From: Bacteroides ilei
GTDB lineage: Bacteria; Bacteroidota; Bacteroidia; Bacteroidales; Bacteroidaceae
Length of the DNA: 64,000 nucleotides
Direction of reading: 5' to 3'
Assembly: GCF_900128495.1 (NCBI RefSeq)
Contig: NZ_LT635801.1
Span: 2,816,691-2,880,690 of the forward strand
Shown here: positions 9,026 through 17,845 of the stretch, piece after piece
Layout of the letters: the number at the start of each line of letters is the position of its first letter
Position numbering within the stretch: the stretch's first letter is position 1
Translations under genes and position numbers: made by a program
The notes under the pieces: generated by a model
The model's database searches: none
Told to the model about the DNA's origin: nothing
What the model saw: the letters and a program-made list of their open reading frames with translations, nothing else

Positions 9026-9389
9026 GGCTGCAGGCCTGGATGATTGAAAACAGTTCCTTTTCATTTAGCTCACCGCAAATGCGTATGGCAGTACCGGCCG
9101 GTGTACGTATTTCTATCTCTTTCAATCCGCTTGGCGGGATCGGTGCGTTTTTCTGTTTACGCCCGCTTGTTCCGGCAAATGAAGGAACAGGAACAAAAGA
9201 TCCGCTGTGGGGAAGCTCGATAAACTCACCTTGAGCCGATTTACCCGATGATTGCTCGGCGGCATAACGGGATTTGCTGTCATAAAACCGCCATACAGGG
9301 ATATTGAGCTCCTCTAATCTTGACTTATAAGTCACTTTGTGCTCTTTGCAGTAGTTCATTATCTCTACTACTTCTTCTCGTGTCATCAT
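9012..9389 (-). CDS. tnpA: IS66 accessory protein TnpA (Orf1)
   Basis: 125-residue small IS66 Orf1-type protein. The N-terminal half (MTREEVVEIMNYCKEHK onward) looks like a short helical DNA-binding region, a Ser/Gly-rich linker follows, and the C-terminus ends in the IEIRTPAGTAIRICG segment common to Bacteroidetes IS66 Orf1. It is the first gene of the element and starts 51 bp inside the right inverted repeat. Confidence 0.88.
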   Translation of the reverse strand: MMTREEVVEIMNYCKEHKVTYKSRLEELNIPVWRFYDSKSRYAAEQSSGKSAQGEFIELPHSGSFVPVPSFAGTSGRKQKNAPIPPSGLKEIEIRTPAGTAIRICGELNEKELFSIIQACSHVQP

Positions 9390-9439
9390 AACTTTGCTTT
9401 TTGGACGTAAAGTTAATGATGGAAGTTGGAGATAAAAAT

Positions 9440-9461
9440 ACGTGGTTTACCGAATGCTTAC
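9440..9461 (-). repeat. IS66 right terminal inverted repeat
   Basis: 22 bp, perfectly complementary to 6929-6950. Confidence 0.95.
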
Positions 9462-9469
9462 TCTGAAAC
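9462..9469. repeat. Target-site duplication of the IS66 element, right copy
   Basis: TCTGAAAC, identical to 6921-6928. Its last three bases also form the foot of the adjacent hairpin. Confidence 0.95.
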
Positions 9470-9528
9470 AATCCCTCCAGACTGTCTGGCTTTTCAGTAT
9501 GTAAGTCAGACAGTCTGGAGGGATTGTT
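9467..9528. terminator. Long hairpin, probable original rnr terminator
   Basis: Perfect 22-bp inverted repeat (9467-9488 with 9507-9528) with an 18-nt loop. Removing the IS places it directly after rnr, about 20 bp past the stop. It is followed only by a modest T-rich run (TTGATTTCT), so termination is likely but not certain; an mRNA 3'-end stabiliser is the alternative. Confidence 0.6.
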
Positions 9529-9554
9529 GATTTCTAGGAATTATCTAAAGATAT

Positions 9555-9621
9555 TTCATTAAAATAACAAAAGAAAGCCAACCAATTCGTACTTAACTTT
9601 TAGTATTACGAATTAGTTGGC
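9555..9621 (-). terminator. Terminator of the susC-susD operon
   Basis: Inverted repeat 9577-9591 with 9607-9621: 14 of 15 pairs, the odd pair being a G-U wobble only on the minus strand. On that strand it is followed by a T-rich run (TTTCTTTTGTTATTTT). It lies about 95 bp past the susD stop. Confidence 0.8.
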
Positions 9622-9715
9622 TAACCTCATTTTCATCTTTATTGCCTAAGATATTACTGAAATATCATAAGAATATGAATTCTAAAACTTTAAATTCATG
9701 TCAATTAGTTACACA

Positions 9716-12064
9716 TTAATTATTATAGCCATAATTTTGATAAGCTTTCTTTCCAGCCTCATCAAGAACATTGTTATTCTCGTCTGTATACAAATCAAGG
9801 GTTGCCTGTTTAAAGGGTTTCAAGGTATGATAAGGCTGTAAAAATCCTAAACCTTTACGTCCAGAAAGAGACCCATCACTAACTTCATTATCTGCTACTG
9901 GCCAATAATCAGGACCCTCAGTCAATGTAGATGCCTCCTTATTATGATACAATATACGAACATACTGCCAAGCAGAATGATGTAACCAATCATAATAAAT
10001 CATTTCCATATTGAATTCACGAGCAACTTCATTCAAAATAAAATTCTGGAAACGATCAGTTTCACTTAAAGCACCACCTAAAATACTCTGCCCTGGATAC
10101 ATTTCCCGTACAGAAGCCTGAGAACTACCATCCCATGAAGTGGCATCAATCATCATCTTAGAAGAATAATCTTGAGTCACTGTATATGGGTAATGACGCT
10201 CAGATGACTCCAGATTTTCACTGCCTGGATACAAACGAGCAATTACTTCAGCACGTTTTTCACCTGGACGATATGCGGCACGTTCACGAACCTTATTAAT
10301 ATCAGCTATCGCATTTGAATATTGCCCTTTCAATCCATAAGCATTAGCACGAATCAAATAAGTTTCTGCAATACGGAAAATAGGAACATCACGTCCTGAA
10401 TAATAAGTATCTGCTCCCGGACGATCTGGATCATCATATTTACGGGTTGCCGGCTGAGGTTCTTTGGACATGTTATTCAAACCACCATGATTTGTATGAT
10501 CCAAATAAGGCTCGTTACCATTTCTCTGATTACGTACAGGACGATAATAATACTTTCCATCTTTTTTCACCCAACGTGCAAATAAGAAATAAGGTTGTGC
10601 TTCTGCCTCATCCAAATCAATAGCCGTTGCTTTAGTATTTTCCAAATAAGCATAAGCAAGATCACCTGAACCCATCTTATGTTCTCCAGCTACAGCCTGA
10701 CGTCCACCCCACGACTGACGATCATAAGTCGGTAATATGTGTGAATTAAAATATGAAGCCTGCTCTTCAGTCCAAACATAAGTCCCATTTTGAGGATCAT
10801 TATAAGCATAATAAGGCAGATTTGCAGCATAGCCACTCGCCCCTCCTGTTCCACGAAGAGCTGTTTCCATTTCAACCCAAAAAGACTTTTCAAAACGTGA
10901 ATCAATCGTTTTATCCGCAAAAACATCAAACCCAAAATCGTTCGTCGAAGCAATATGGGAACGTCCACGATATGGATAATCACAACATGTTTCAGGAATC
11001 CCCCACAATGCGACCATATATGCCGGTGACAAGAAATACATTAAACGATTCCCATACCGGCCATTATTTCCATCAGTAGCCGGATAACCATATACACAAG
11101 AAAATATTATTTCCGGACTTGTTTCACCAGAGAAATCCCCACCTTTACGGACAAATAATGTTCCATAATCGTCAGCTAAAGCATAATGACCATCCTGATC
11201 AATTACATAATTGCTATAATAAATACAAGAATCCAAATCAGCAGAACCTGTGCCTTTATATAGCATACCCAAATATGATTTAGGATTAGTATTATCTATT
11301 GTACCATCCGAATTACGCCCATACTCAGCTGTTCCATAATCCTTACCCATATAACGATACAAATACAATTTTGCCAAGAAATGAGCGGCTGCTCCTTTTG
11401 TAGCTCTACCAAATTCACCAGAAGCCATTTCTGAAGCTGTAGGTAGATTATCAAAACCATAGCGAAGATCTGTAATTATTTGTCTATAAATAGATTCAGA
11501 TGATTCACGTTTGAATGCATAACTACTTGGCAACCCAGTTGTATATGTACGCGGGAAATATACATCACCCAAGAATGTATTCATAATATAGATACAATAA
11601 GCACGATTAAACAAAGCCTCAGCTTTTGCACGGGCTGCGTCAGTTCCTGATGCATATTTACCGGGACCTTTTCCTTCATTAATAGTCTGAATAACACGAT
11701 TACAGTTATTAATAGTAGGATAATATCCTAGCATCTGACTACTTGTATATTCAGCACAAAGGCCATCCATATTATTAGCAGGAGCTCCAGTAGAACTCCA
11801 AACAGAAGCTGAATAATTAGAGGTTGTGGCTCCAGCAGCCGTCATATTATCGACCCCAAGAAAATATGTTGACGGCCCCTGTGTATATTGTTTAGATTGA
11901 CGGAAAGCATCATAAGTCGCAGTAATCAATTCACCCATTCCTTTTTCGGTATTGAAGTAATCCTGAGTAATAGTAGATACCATCTCTTCTTCCAAAAAGT
12001 TATCGGTACAGGAAGCCAACGAGACTGCTGCCACAGAAAATAAAATATATTTATTAAATTTCAT
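9716..12064 (-). CDS. SusD/RagB-family surface glycan-binding lipoprotein
   Basis: 782-residue outer-membrane lipoprotein that binds oligosaccharide and closes over its partner SusC-like transporter. The signal peptide ends in a clean lipobox (LASC, C19), and the acidic residues just after the Cys (DNFLEEE) fit a Bacteroidetes surface-export signal. SusD features include the N-terminal helical TPR scaffold and the C-terminal segment with FRIAETYLIRANAYG, ADINKVRERAAY and an FQNFILNEVAREFNMEM motif. It is about 150-250 residues longer than most SusD proteins. It follows susC by 21 bp. The base composition is AT-rich. With a divergent PL11 gene next door, the likely ligand is rhamnogalacturonan-I oligosaccharide; that is inference. 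Confidence 0.93.
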   Translation of the reverse strand: MKFNKYILFSVAAVSLASCTDNFLEEEMVSTITQDYFNTEKGMGELITATYDAFRQSKQYTQGPSTYFLGVDNMTAAGATTSNYSASVWSSTGAPANNMDGLCAEYTSSQMLGYYPTINNCNRVIQTINEGKGPGKYASGTDAARAKAEALFNRAYCIYIMNTFLGDVYFPRTYTTGLPSSYAFKRESSESIYRQIITDLRYGFDNLPTASEMASGEFGRATKGAAAHFLAKLYLYRYMGKDYGTAEYGRNSDGTIDNTNPKSYLGMLYKGTGSADLDSCIYYSNYVIDQDGHYALADDYGTLFVRKGGDFSGETSPEIIFSCVYGYPATDGNNGRYGNRLMYFLSPAYMVALWGIPETCCDYPYRGRSHIASTNDFGFDVFADKTIDSRFEKSFWVEMETALRGTGGASGYAANLPYYAYNDPQNGTYVWTEEQASYFNSHILPTYDRQSWGGRQAVAGEHKMGSGDLAYAYLENTKATAIDLDEAEAQPYFLFARWVKKDGKYYYRPVRNQRNGNEPYLDHTNHGGLNNMSKEPQPATRKYDDPDRPGADTYYSGRDVPIFRIAETYLIRANAYGLKGQYSNAIADINKVRERAAYRPGEKRAEVIARLYPGSENLESSERHYPYTVTQDYSSKMMIDATSWDGSSQASVREMYPGQSILGGALSETDRFQNFILNEVAREFNMEMIYYDWLHHSAWQYVRILYHNKEASTLTEGPDYWPVADNEVSDGSLSGRKGLGFLQPYHTLKPFKQATLDLYTDENNNVLDEAGKKAYQNYGYNN

Positions 12065-12085
12065 AATTACTAAATTAAATATTAA

Positions 12086-15000
12086 TTAAAATCCAAGACG
12101 AATACCAATTACATAACTACGTGTTAACATCGTATTATTTGTCTGTCCACCTGTAGTTTCTCCTTCTGAGTTAAAATTAGTCCATCCTGTAATATCATCA
12201 GGATTAATACCTGCTTTTACCAACTCACCACCCCAAATAAACGGATTCAAGCATTGAGCATAAATCTGACATTTATTAATACCAGCCTTATTCAACCAAC
12301 GTTGTGGGAAATTATATGAAAGCGAGATATTACGTAATGCAACCATATTACCCTTAGTATAGCTCATATATTTACTATAATCTGTTACTCCAGTATATGT
12401 ACCGCCACTATATTGAACAGGATATTTACCATCCGGATTATCCACACTCCACAAATCTGTTTCAACACGACGCCCTAACGTCTGTGTCAAACCATAATAC
12501 AAACCTCCGAAACGTCCATAGAAAAATGCACTTAACTCCCAATCTTTATAGGTAAAAGTAGTAGTAAATCCTGCCGAACATTTTGGAGACCAATGTCCCA
12601 GATGCTTCTTATCATCATCATTGATAGTACCAAAGCCATTATCTTCATATGTCACAGTTTCTGTATGAGAATTTCCCTCAGTATCTGTCCATGTAATATT
12701 AGCAGTTTTTGCACCTTCCGTTCCTACTGGAACTTCAACAAGAGGTTGGTCTTCAATCATCGCCATACCAGGTTTCATGGTAATACCATTTTCTTTATAT
12801 AAAGCTAACAAACGTAAATCACTATCTGTATTCTGCCACAAACGATCATATTTATAATTCCATACATTATCAATCGGGCGACCAATAAACCAACCATTAG
12901 CAGTATCATCAACCTTACCATTAGCCAATTCTACAATCCAACCTTTATTTGTAGAGAATGAAAAATCAGTTTTCCATGTAAAATCACTAGTGCTGACATT
13001 TACAGTAGATAATGTAAACTCAAAACCACGGTTGGCTGTTTTACCAACATTTGTACGAATTGATGTATAACCTAAAATACCAGGAATAGCTTTCGACAAA
13101 ATCAAATCACGAGTACGGGCCTCATAGTATTCGATACTACCACTAATACGATTGTTCAAAAAACCAAAATCAATACCAACATTAGTTGAAGCAGTCTTCT
13201 CCCATCCTAACTCAAGATTTGGTAATACATTAGCCTTAGCTCCATTAGAAATTACTGTTGAATTACCTTCGCCAAAAAATTTACCTGCTCCTGATGCAGT
13301 CATAGCACCAGATGTCTGATATGGACTTACAGAAGCATTACCAGTAACACCATAACCTACACGAAGCTTTAATTGATCAAGCCATGAGATATTTTTCATA
13401 AAAGACTCTTCACTAATCTTCCATGCCAAAGCAGCTGACGGAAAGAAATCCCATTTATTACCTAAAGCTAATACAGAAGCACCATCCCAACGACCTGTTA
13501 ATGTCAACAAATAACGATCTTTGAAATTATAATTCACACGTCCCATGTAAGAAGCACGAGTTTGTTTAGAATAAGAAGAACCAATGCCATTACGAGTTGT
13601 ATCAGAATTAGCCAATGCATACCACAAAGCCGTAGGGAAAGTACAACTATATGCACGATAATCCATACCTTCTGTACGATACATTTCAGCCGACTGCATC
13701 AATGTCAATCCAATTGTATGGGCATCTAAGAATGTTTTATTATAAAAAACCATATTCTCCAAAGTCCAAGAAATACTAGAATCCTGATCATTGTATGCTG
13801 TATTTGGAGCATAAGCTGAATTCTCCAACGGATTAGAAAATTCCTCACCATAATAACTACCATAACGAGAATTACGAGTTTGAGCTCCTAAATTTGTACG
13901 CCATTTAACACCGTCTAACGGTGTCCATATTTTCCCAAAATCAATATCCAGATGTGAACTAAGCAACATAGATGTTACACGCGTTTCATTTATGGCCTTA
14001 TCAATATCCCATGCAGGATTATGCTCCAAACCATTATTAGATCCAACACCTTGTATAGGGTTACCATTTTCATCAAAAGCCGGATAAATAGGCAATAACG
14101 TCAATGCATAACTATATGAATCTTTTGCACCAGTATTTGATGAAGAGCTATTATTAATAATACCATAATTCTGTATAGAATGGCTTGCCTTAATCCCCAT
14201 ACCAACAGTCAACCAAGGCATAGGAGTAATTTCACCACTAATATTAGCAGAATAACGCTTATAATCCTGATCCTTCAAGGCAGCCTGTTGATCCAAATAA
14301 GCTAAAGATAAATACAGATTAGAGGTTTCTGTACCAGACGAAAGTGAAATCTGGTGATTTTGTGTAATACCTGTACGAGTAACCAATTTGGTCCAGTCTG
14401 TAGTCTCATAAGCACTAGGATTATATACTGGAACCTGCGCTGCATAACCTTTAGCTATTTCCTCTGGAGTTGCATTACGCATTACATAATTACCGCTCGT
14501 ATCCTTTTGCCAAGCACGGTCAAAATTCACTTTGGCTTCCGGTGTATTACCCAAGTCAAAAATATTAGCTATTTGATCAGGATCTGGAGCTGTACCATAT
14601 TTACCTGGATAATTATCTGAATTTATCAATTTCTGCATTTGCCAATCAACATACTCTCCCGAATCCATCCAATCAGTCATAGAACCAATTTTTGAGAAAG
14701 TAACATTTCCACTATAAGAAATAGAAGCTTTTCCTTTAATTCCCTTTTTAGTGGTAATAAGTACGACACCATTTGCACCACGAGAACCATAAATAGCTGT
14801 AGCTGAGGCATCCTTCAAAATTTCCATTGATTCAATATCATTAGGATTCAAATCTGCCATTGACCCAGCAGTCAAAGGTATACCATCTACAACATAAAGA
14901 GGATCATTAGAATTATCAATAGAACGTGTACCACGAATACGAACATCCCCTAATTGTCCAGGACGACTATTGGTAGAAATTTCTACACCGGCAGCCTTTC

Positions 15001-15469
15001 CCTGCATTGCTTGTAATGCATTCTGCACCGGCCGTTCTTCAATAACAGATGAGGTTACACGAGTTAAAGCCCCTGTAACATCACTTTTCTTCATAGTACC
15101 ATAACCTACTACTACAACTTCATCTAAGACCTCTGTATCATCCAACAACGTCACATTAAATACAGATTGTCCCTTTACTGGAATGGCCTGTGTTTTATAA
15201 CCAACAAAGCTAATTTCCAAAACGGCATCATCAGAAACATTAGATAAGGTAAACTTACCATCCATATCAGTAATTGTACCATTAGTAGTCCCTTGGACTA
15301 ACACACTTGCACCAATCACCGTTTCGCCAGTTTTGTCAAGTACTGTACCTGACACACTCTTACCTTGTGCATAAGCAGTCATCGCAACTACTGACAACAA
15401 GATTAGAAAAAATAAACGCTGCATCAAACAAGAGCCGCGCAACAGAATAGACATCTTCCTGTCTTTCAT
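12086..15469 (-). CDS. SusC/RagA-family TonB-dependent outer-membrane transporter
   Basis: 1127-residue outer-membrane beta-barrel that imports glycan fragments with TonB energy. Order: long signal sequence ending near AYAQ (about residue 35), a carboxypeptidase-D-like regulatory domain (SGTVLDKTGETVIGASV to about residue 110), the TonB box region (DEVVVVGYGTMKKSD), the plug (GVEISTNSRPGQLGDVRIRG, DPLYVVDGIPL, YGSRGANGVVLITTKKG), then the barrel ending in the terminal IGIRLGF. It is the first gene of the pair. A possible -7 box lies at 15536-15543. The region is noticeably AT-richer than its flanks. Confidence 0.95.
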   Translation of the reverse strand: MKDRKMSILLRGSCLMQRLFFLILLSVVAMTAYAQGKSVSGTVLDKTGETVIGASVLVQGTTNGTITDMDGKFTLSNVSDDAVLEISFVGYKTQAIPVKGQSVFNVTLLDDTEVLDEVVVVGYGTMKKSDVTGALTRVTSSVIEERPVQNALQAMQGKAAGVEISTNSRPGQLGDVRIRGTRSIDNSNDPLYVVDGIPLTAGSMADLNPNDIESMEILKDASATAIYGSRGANGVVLITTKKGIKGKASISYSGNVTFSKIGSMTDWMDSGEYVDWQMQKLINSDNYPGKYGTAPDPDQIANIFDLGNTPEAKVNFDRAWQKDTSGNYVMRNATPEEIAKGYAAQVPVYNPSAYETTDWTKLVTRTGITQNHQISLSSGTETSNLYLSLAYLDQQAALKDQDYKRYSANISGEITPMPWLTVGMGIKASHSIQNYGIINNSSSSNTGAKDSYSYALTLLPIYPAFDENGNPIQGVGSNNGLEHNPAWDIDKAINETRVTSMLLSSHLDIDFGKIWTPLDGVKWRTNLGAQTRNSRYGSYYGEEFSNPLENSAYAPNTAYNDQDSSISWTLENMVFYNKTFLDAHTIGLTLMQSAEMYRTEGMDYRAYSCTFPTALWYALANSDTTRNGIGSSYSKQTRASYMGRVNYNFKDRYLLTLTGRWDGASVLALGNKWDFFPSAALAWKISEESFMKNISWLDQLKLRVGYGVTGNASVSPYQTSGAMTASGAGKFFGEGNSTVISNGAKANVLPNLELGWEKTASTNVGIDFGFLNNRISGSIEYYEARTRDLILSKAIPGILGYTSIRTNVGKTANRGFEFTLSTVNVSTSDFTWKTDFSFSTNKGWIVELANGKVDDTANGWFIGRPIDNVWNYKYDRLWQNTDSDLRLLALYKENGITMKPGMAMIEDQPLVEVPVGTEGAKTANITWTDTEGNSHTETVTYEDNGFGTINDDDKKHLGHWSPKCSAGFTTTFTYKDWELSAFFYGRFGGLYYGLTQTLGRRVETDLWSVDNPDGKYPVQYSGGTYTGVTDYSKYMSYTKGNMVALRNISLSYNFPQRWLNKAGINKCQIYAQCLNPFIWGGELVKAGINPDDITGWTNFNSEGETTGGQTNNTMLTRSYVIGIRLGF

Positions 15470-15933
15470 ACTTCTAAATTATTAAGTTAAACAAAAGTTA
15501 GGGCTATTATATAACAATCGTTATTTTTTTGGTCACAAAATTATTTCCAATTTTATTAATACGGCATAGAAAATTGTATATAAAACATGGGAAAAACGAC
15601 CATGAAATTAGTTTCTAAGTCTTTAACAGAAATTATTAGTATTGTCCCGTCAAAATCGGAATACAAATAAAATACGTTTATTTTATATAAATAACAATCT
15701 TTTAGACTTAGCAATCTTATAAATTATTTTAAAAACGCATAAAACAATTTATTAATAGTCCATAAATATCCATAAAATAAAGATTTATTACCTCCAATAT
15801 GCCTAATTAAAAATTTCTGTTCACAGTATAAAAATACTCCAGAGTCCTTTTATCCAGCTTTTCTACACAATAATACAGAATGGACATACAAAATACCTCT
15901 ATATTTATTTTTTCAACCTCTAAAGTTTGATAT
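15470..15933. other. AT-rich divergent regulatory region between susC and the PL11 gene
   Basis: 464 bp without a credible gene. It must hold the promoters for both directions. Visible elements are a susC-directed TAATTTTG box (15536-15543), a small inverted repeat ATAAC-4-GTTAT (15511-15524) and a second copy of its left part, ATAACAATC, at 15691-15699. No perfect -7 box was found for the rightward gene. A binding site for a hybrid two-component or AraC-type regulator is expected in such regions, but I cannot identify one. Confidence 0.5.
15536..15543 (-). promoter_or_regulatory. Candidate -7 box for susC
   Basis: Reads TAATTTTG on the minus strand, matching TAnnTTTG, 66 bp before the susC start. 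No -33 TTTG at the expected distance, so moderate support only. Confidence 0.35.
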
Positions 15934-17793
15934 ATGAAATACAAAACATTATTATTCTGCCTCATGATGGGGTGCACATTCCCCATCCATCTTGGTGCAC
16001 AACCCTATAACGGAGAAAAGCTTTCACGAGGATTTGTCGGAATTTCTGACGGACATGGCATGCAACTAAGCTGGAGAATGTTCATTACAGACAAGACCGA
16101 CATGCCATTCGACATCTACCGGTCTACCGGCAAAGGCAAAGCAATCAAACTGAACCCAGCCCCCATTACACAGACATCCGACTTTCAGGATATGTCGGTC
16201 AACTGGGAGAAAGACAATACCTGGATTCTTAAAAGCGGAAGCAAAGAACTCGCCCGCTTCAGCCGGCAAGCCGGCTCTCCCAAACCCTATTTATCTATCC
16301 CTATCCAACGTCCTGAAGGCGGCACAATAGCTGGCGAGATCTATGAATACAAGGCAAACGACTGTTCAATAGGAGACCTTGACGGAGACGGCGAATACGA
16401 AATCGTATTAAAATGGGACCCTACGAATTCTAAAAGACCACCACAAAAAGGTTTCACCGCCAATACAATCATAGATGCCTATAAAATGGACGGCACACAT
16501 TTATGGCGTATTGATCTGGGACCTAATATCCGTTCGGGAGCAGCTACAACCAATCTGCTGGTATTCGACTTCGACGGAAACGGACAGGCCGAGTTATGCT
16601 GTAAAACAGGGGACGGAACGATAGACGGTACGGGCAATTCTATAGGTGATCCCAAAGCAGACTGGCGTACTTACGAAAAAACAAGTCCGACCTACGGTAA
16701 AATTGTACAAGGACCGGAATACATCACAATATTCGACGGGAAAACCGGCAAGGCCTTAGATACGGAAATTTATATTCCCACACGCTATCCACTTGACGGT
16801 TGGGGAGGCATCGGCGGAAATTGCGGGAACGATAATACAGGAGGACGTTCCGACCGTTTTACAGCAACTATAGCTTTTCTGGACGGCAAGACCCCTTCAC
16901 CTATAATGATAAGAGGATGGTATGGACGTACTGTAATGGCAGCATGGACCTTTACAGACGGAAAACTCAGACACAAATGGACCTTCGACAGCGCCTTACC
17001 GGAATGGAATGGATATTCAGGTATGGGAAATCACAATCTGACAACTGCCGATTTCGACCAGGACGGATACGACGAAATCTGCGTAGGTGCAATGACCGTT
17101 GACCATAACGGAAAAGGACTTTACACAACCGGATTACGTCATGGCGATGCCATCCATGTGGGTGACCTGATTCCTGCCCGTCCGGGACTTGAAGTATTTG
17201 GTGTACATGAGAATGAAGGGAATAATCCAATTGTAAAACGAACTCCCGCAGTGGCCATGTTCGACGGAAAAACCGGGGAAATCATCTGGAAAGACGGACT
17301 GGGTGCAGATGCGGGAAGAGGTGTATCAGCCGACGTTGACCCACGCTTTCCCGGATCCGAGTGTTGGAGCAACCTGCCCGGACTCCGTAAAGCAGATACC
17401 GGAGACATAATCTCCAAGAACAAACCGGCTTCCTGTAATTTTATCGTATACTGGGACGCCGACCACCTGTCGGAGCTGCTTGACCACACCTCTATCAGCA
17501 AATGGAATTGGGAAACACAGACAACAGATCTTCTTATGAAGGCGGAAGGTGTAGTCTCCAATAATGGGACAAAAGGAAATCCCTCTCTCTCCGGAGATAT
17601 TTTGGGAGACTGGCGGGAAGAAGTCATATGGCCATCGGAAGACCAAAATGAATTGCGTATCTATATAACTCCGATTCCAGCAAAAGACCGCCGTGCCACT
17701 TTAATGCAGGACCGCCAGTACAGATTATCCGTTGCCTGGCAGAATGTAGGCTATAACCAGCCACCCCACCTGAGTTTCCGGTTGAATCCCTAA
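15934..17793 (+). CDS. Rhamnogalacturonan lyase, polysaccharide lyase family 11
   Basis: 619-residue secreted enzyme that cleaves the rhamnogalacturonan-I backbone (Rha-GalA) by beta-elimination. A signal peptide spans residues 1 to about 22 (ending HLGAQ). The mature protein starts with the PL11 hallmark LSRGFVGISDGHGMQLSWR. Calcium-binding DxDxDG-type loops of the eight-bladed propeller are visible: IGDLDGDGEYEIVLKWD, FDFDGNGQAELCCKTGDGT and ADFDQDGYDEICVGAM, with WGGIGGNCGNDNTGGRSDRF between them. It is full length for the family. It is divergent from susCD and together they form a small pectin locus. A bidirectional hairpin follows the stop. Confidence 0.95.
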   Translation: MKYKTLLFCLMMGCTFPIHLGAQPYNGEKLSRGFVGISDGHGMQLSWRMFITDKTDMPFDIYRSTGKGKAIKLNPAPITQTSDFQDMSVNWEKDNTWILKSGSKELARFSRQAGSPKPYLSIPIQRPEGGTIAGEIYEYKANDCSIGDLDGDGEYEIVLKWDPTNSKRPPQKGFTANTIIDAYKMDGTHLWRIDLGPNIRSGAATTNLLVFDFDGNGQAELCCKTGDGTIDGTGNSIGDPKADWRTYEKTSPTYGKIVQGPEYITIFDGKTGKALDTEIYIPTRYPLDGWGGIGGNCGNDNTGGRSDRFTATIAFLDGKTPSPIMIRGWYGRTVMAAWTFTDGKLRHKWTFDSALPEWNGYSGMGNHNLTTADFDQDGYDEICVGAMTVDHNGKGLYTTGLRHGDAIHVGDLIPARPGLEVFGVHENEGNNPIVKRTPAVAMFDGKTGEIIWKDGLGADAGRGVSADVDPRFPGSECWSNLPGLRKADTGDIISKNKPASCNFIVYWDADHLSELLDHTSISKWNWETQTTDLLMKAEGVVSNNGTKGNPSLSGDILGDWREEVIWPSEDQNELRIYITPIPAKDRRATLMQDRQYRLSVAWQNVGYNQPPHLSFRLNP

Positions 17794-17799
17794 AAAACC

Positions 17800-17845
17800 A
17801 GATACAACTGCCTTCATCTTTACAGATACAAAGGCAGTTGTATCT
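17800..17845. terminator. Bidirectional hairpin between PL11 and lolC/E genes
   Basis: Perfect 15-bp inverted repeat (17800-17814 with 17831-17845). The left arm starts after the PL11 stop; the right arm reaches into the stop codon of the convergent permease gene (17844-17846). Confidence 0.75.

Larger units (their letters stand above)
6929..9461 (-). mobile_element. Complete IS66-family insertion sequence (2533 bp)
   Basis: The element is bounded by perfect 22-bp terminal inverted repeats (6929-6950 and 9440-9461) that begin GTAAGCATTC, matching the GTAA tip usual for IS66, and by an 8-bp direct repeat (TCTGAAAC) on both sides. Inside are the three classical open frames in order tnpA-tnpB-tnpC, all intact and all reading leftward. 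The exact flanking duplication and intact frames suggest a recent, possibly active insertion. It sits just after rnr and touches the base of a long hairpin (9467-9528). Confidence 0.97.

Noticed and set aside
9577..9621. Shared repeat family between this hairpin and the one at 52366-52405 (both contain GCCAACC)
   Set aside because: Similarity stops after about eight bases; chance resemblance of two terminators is more likely.
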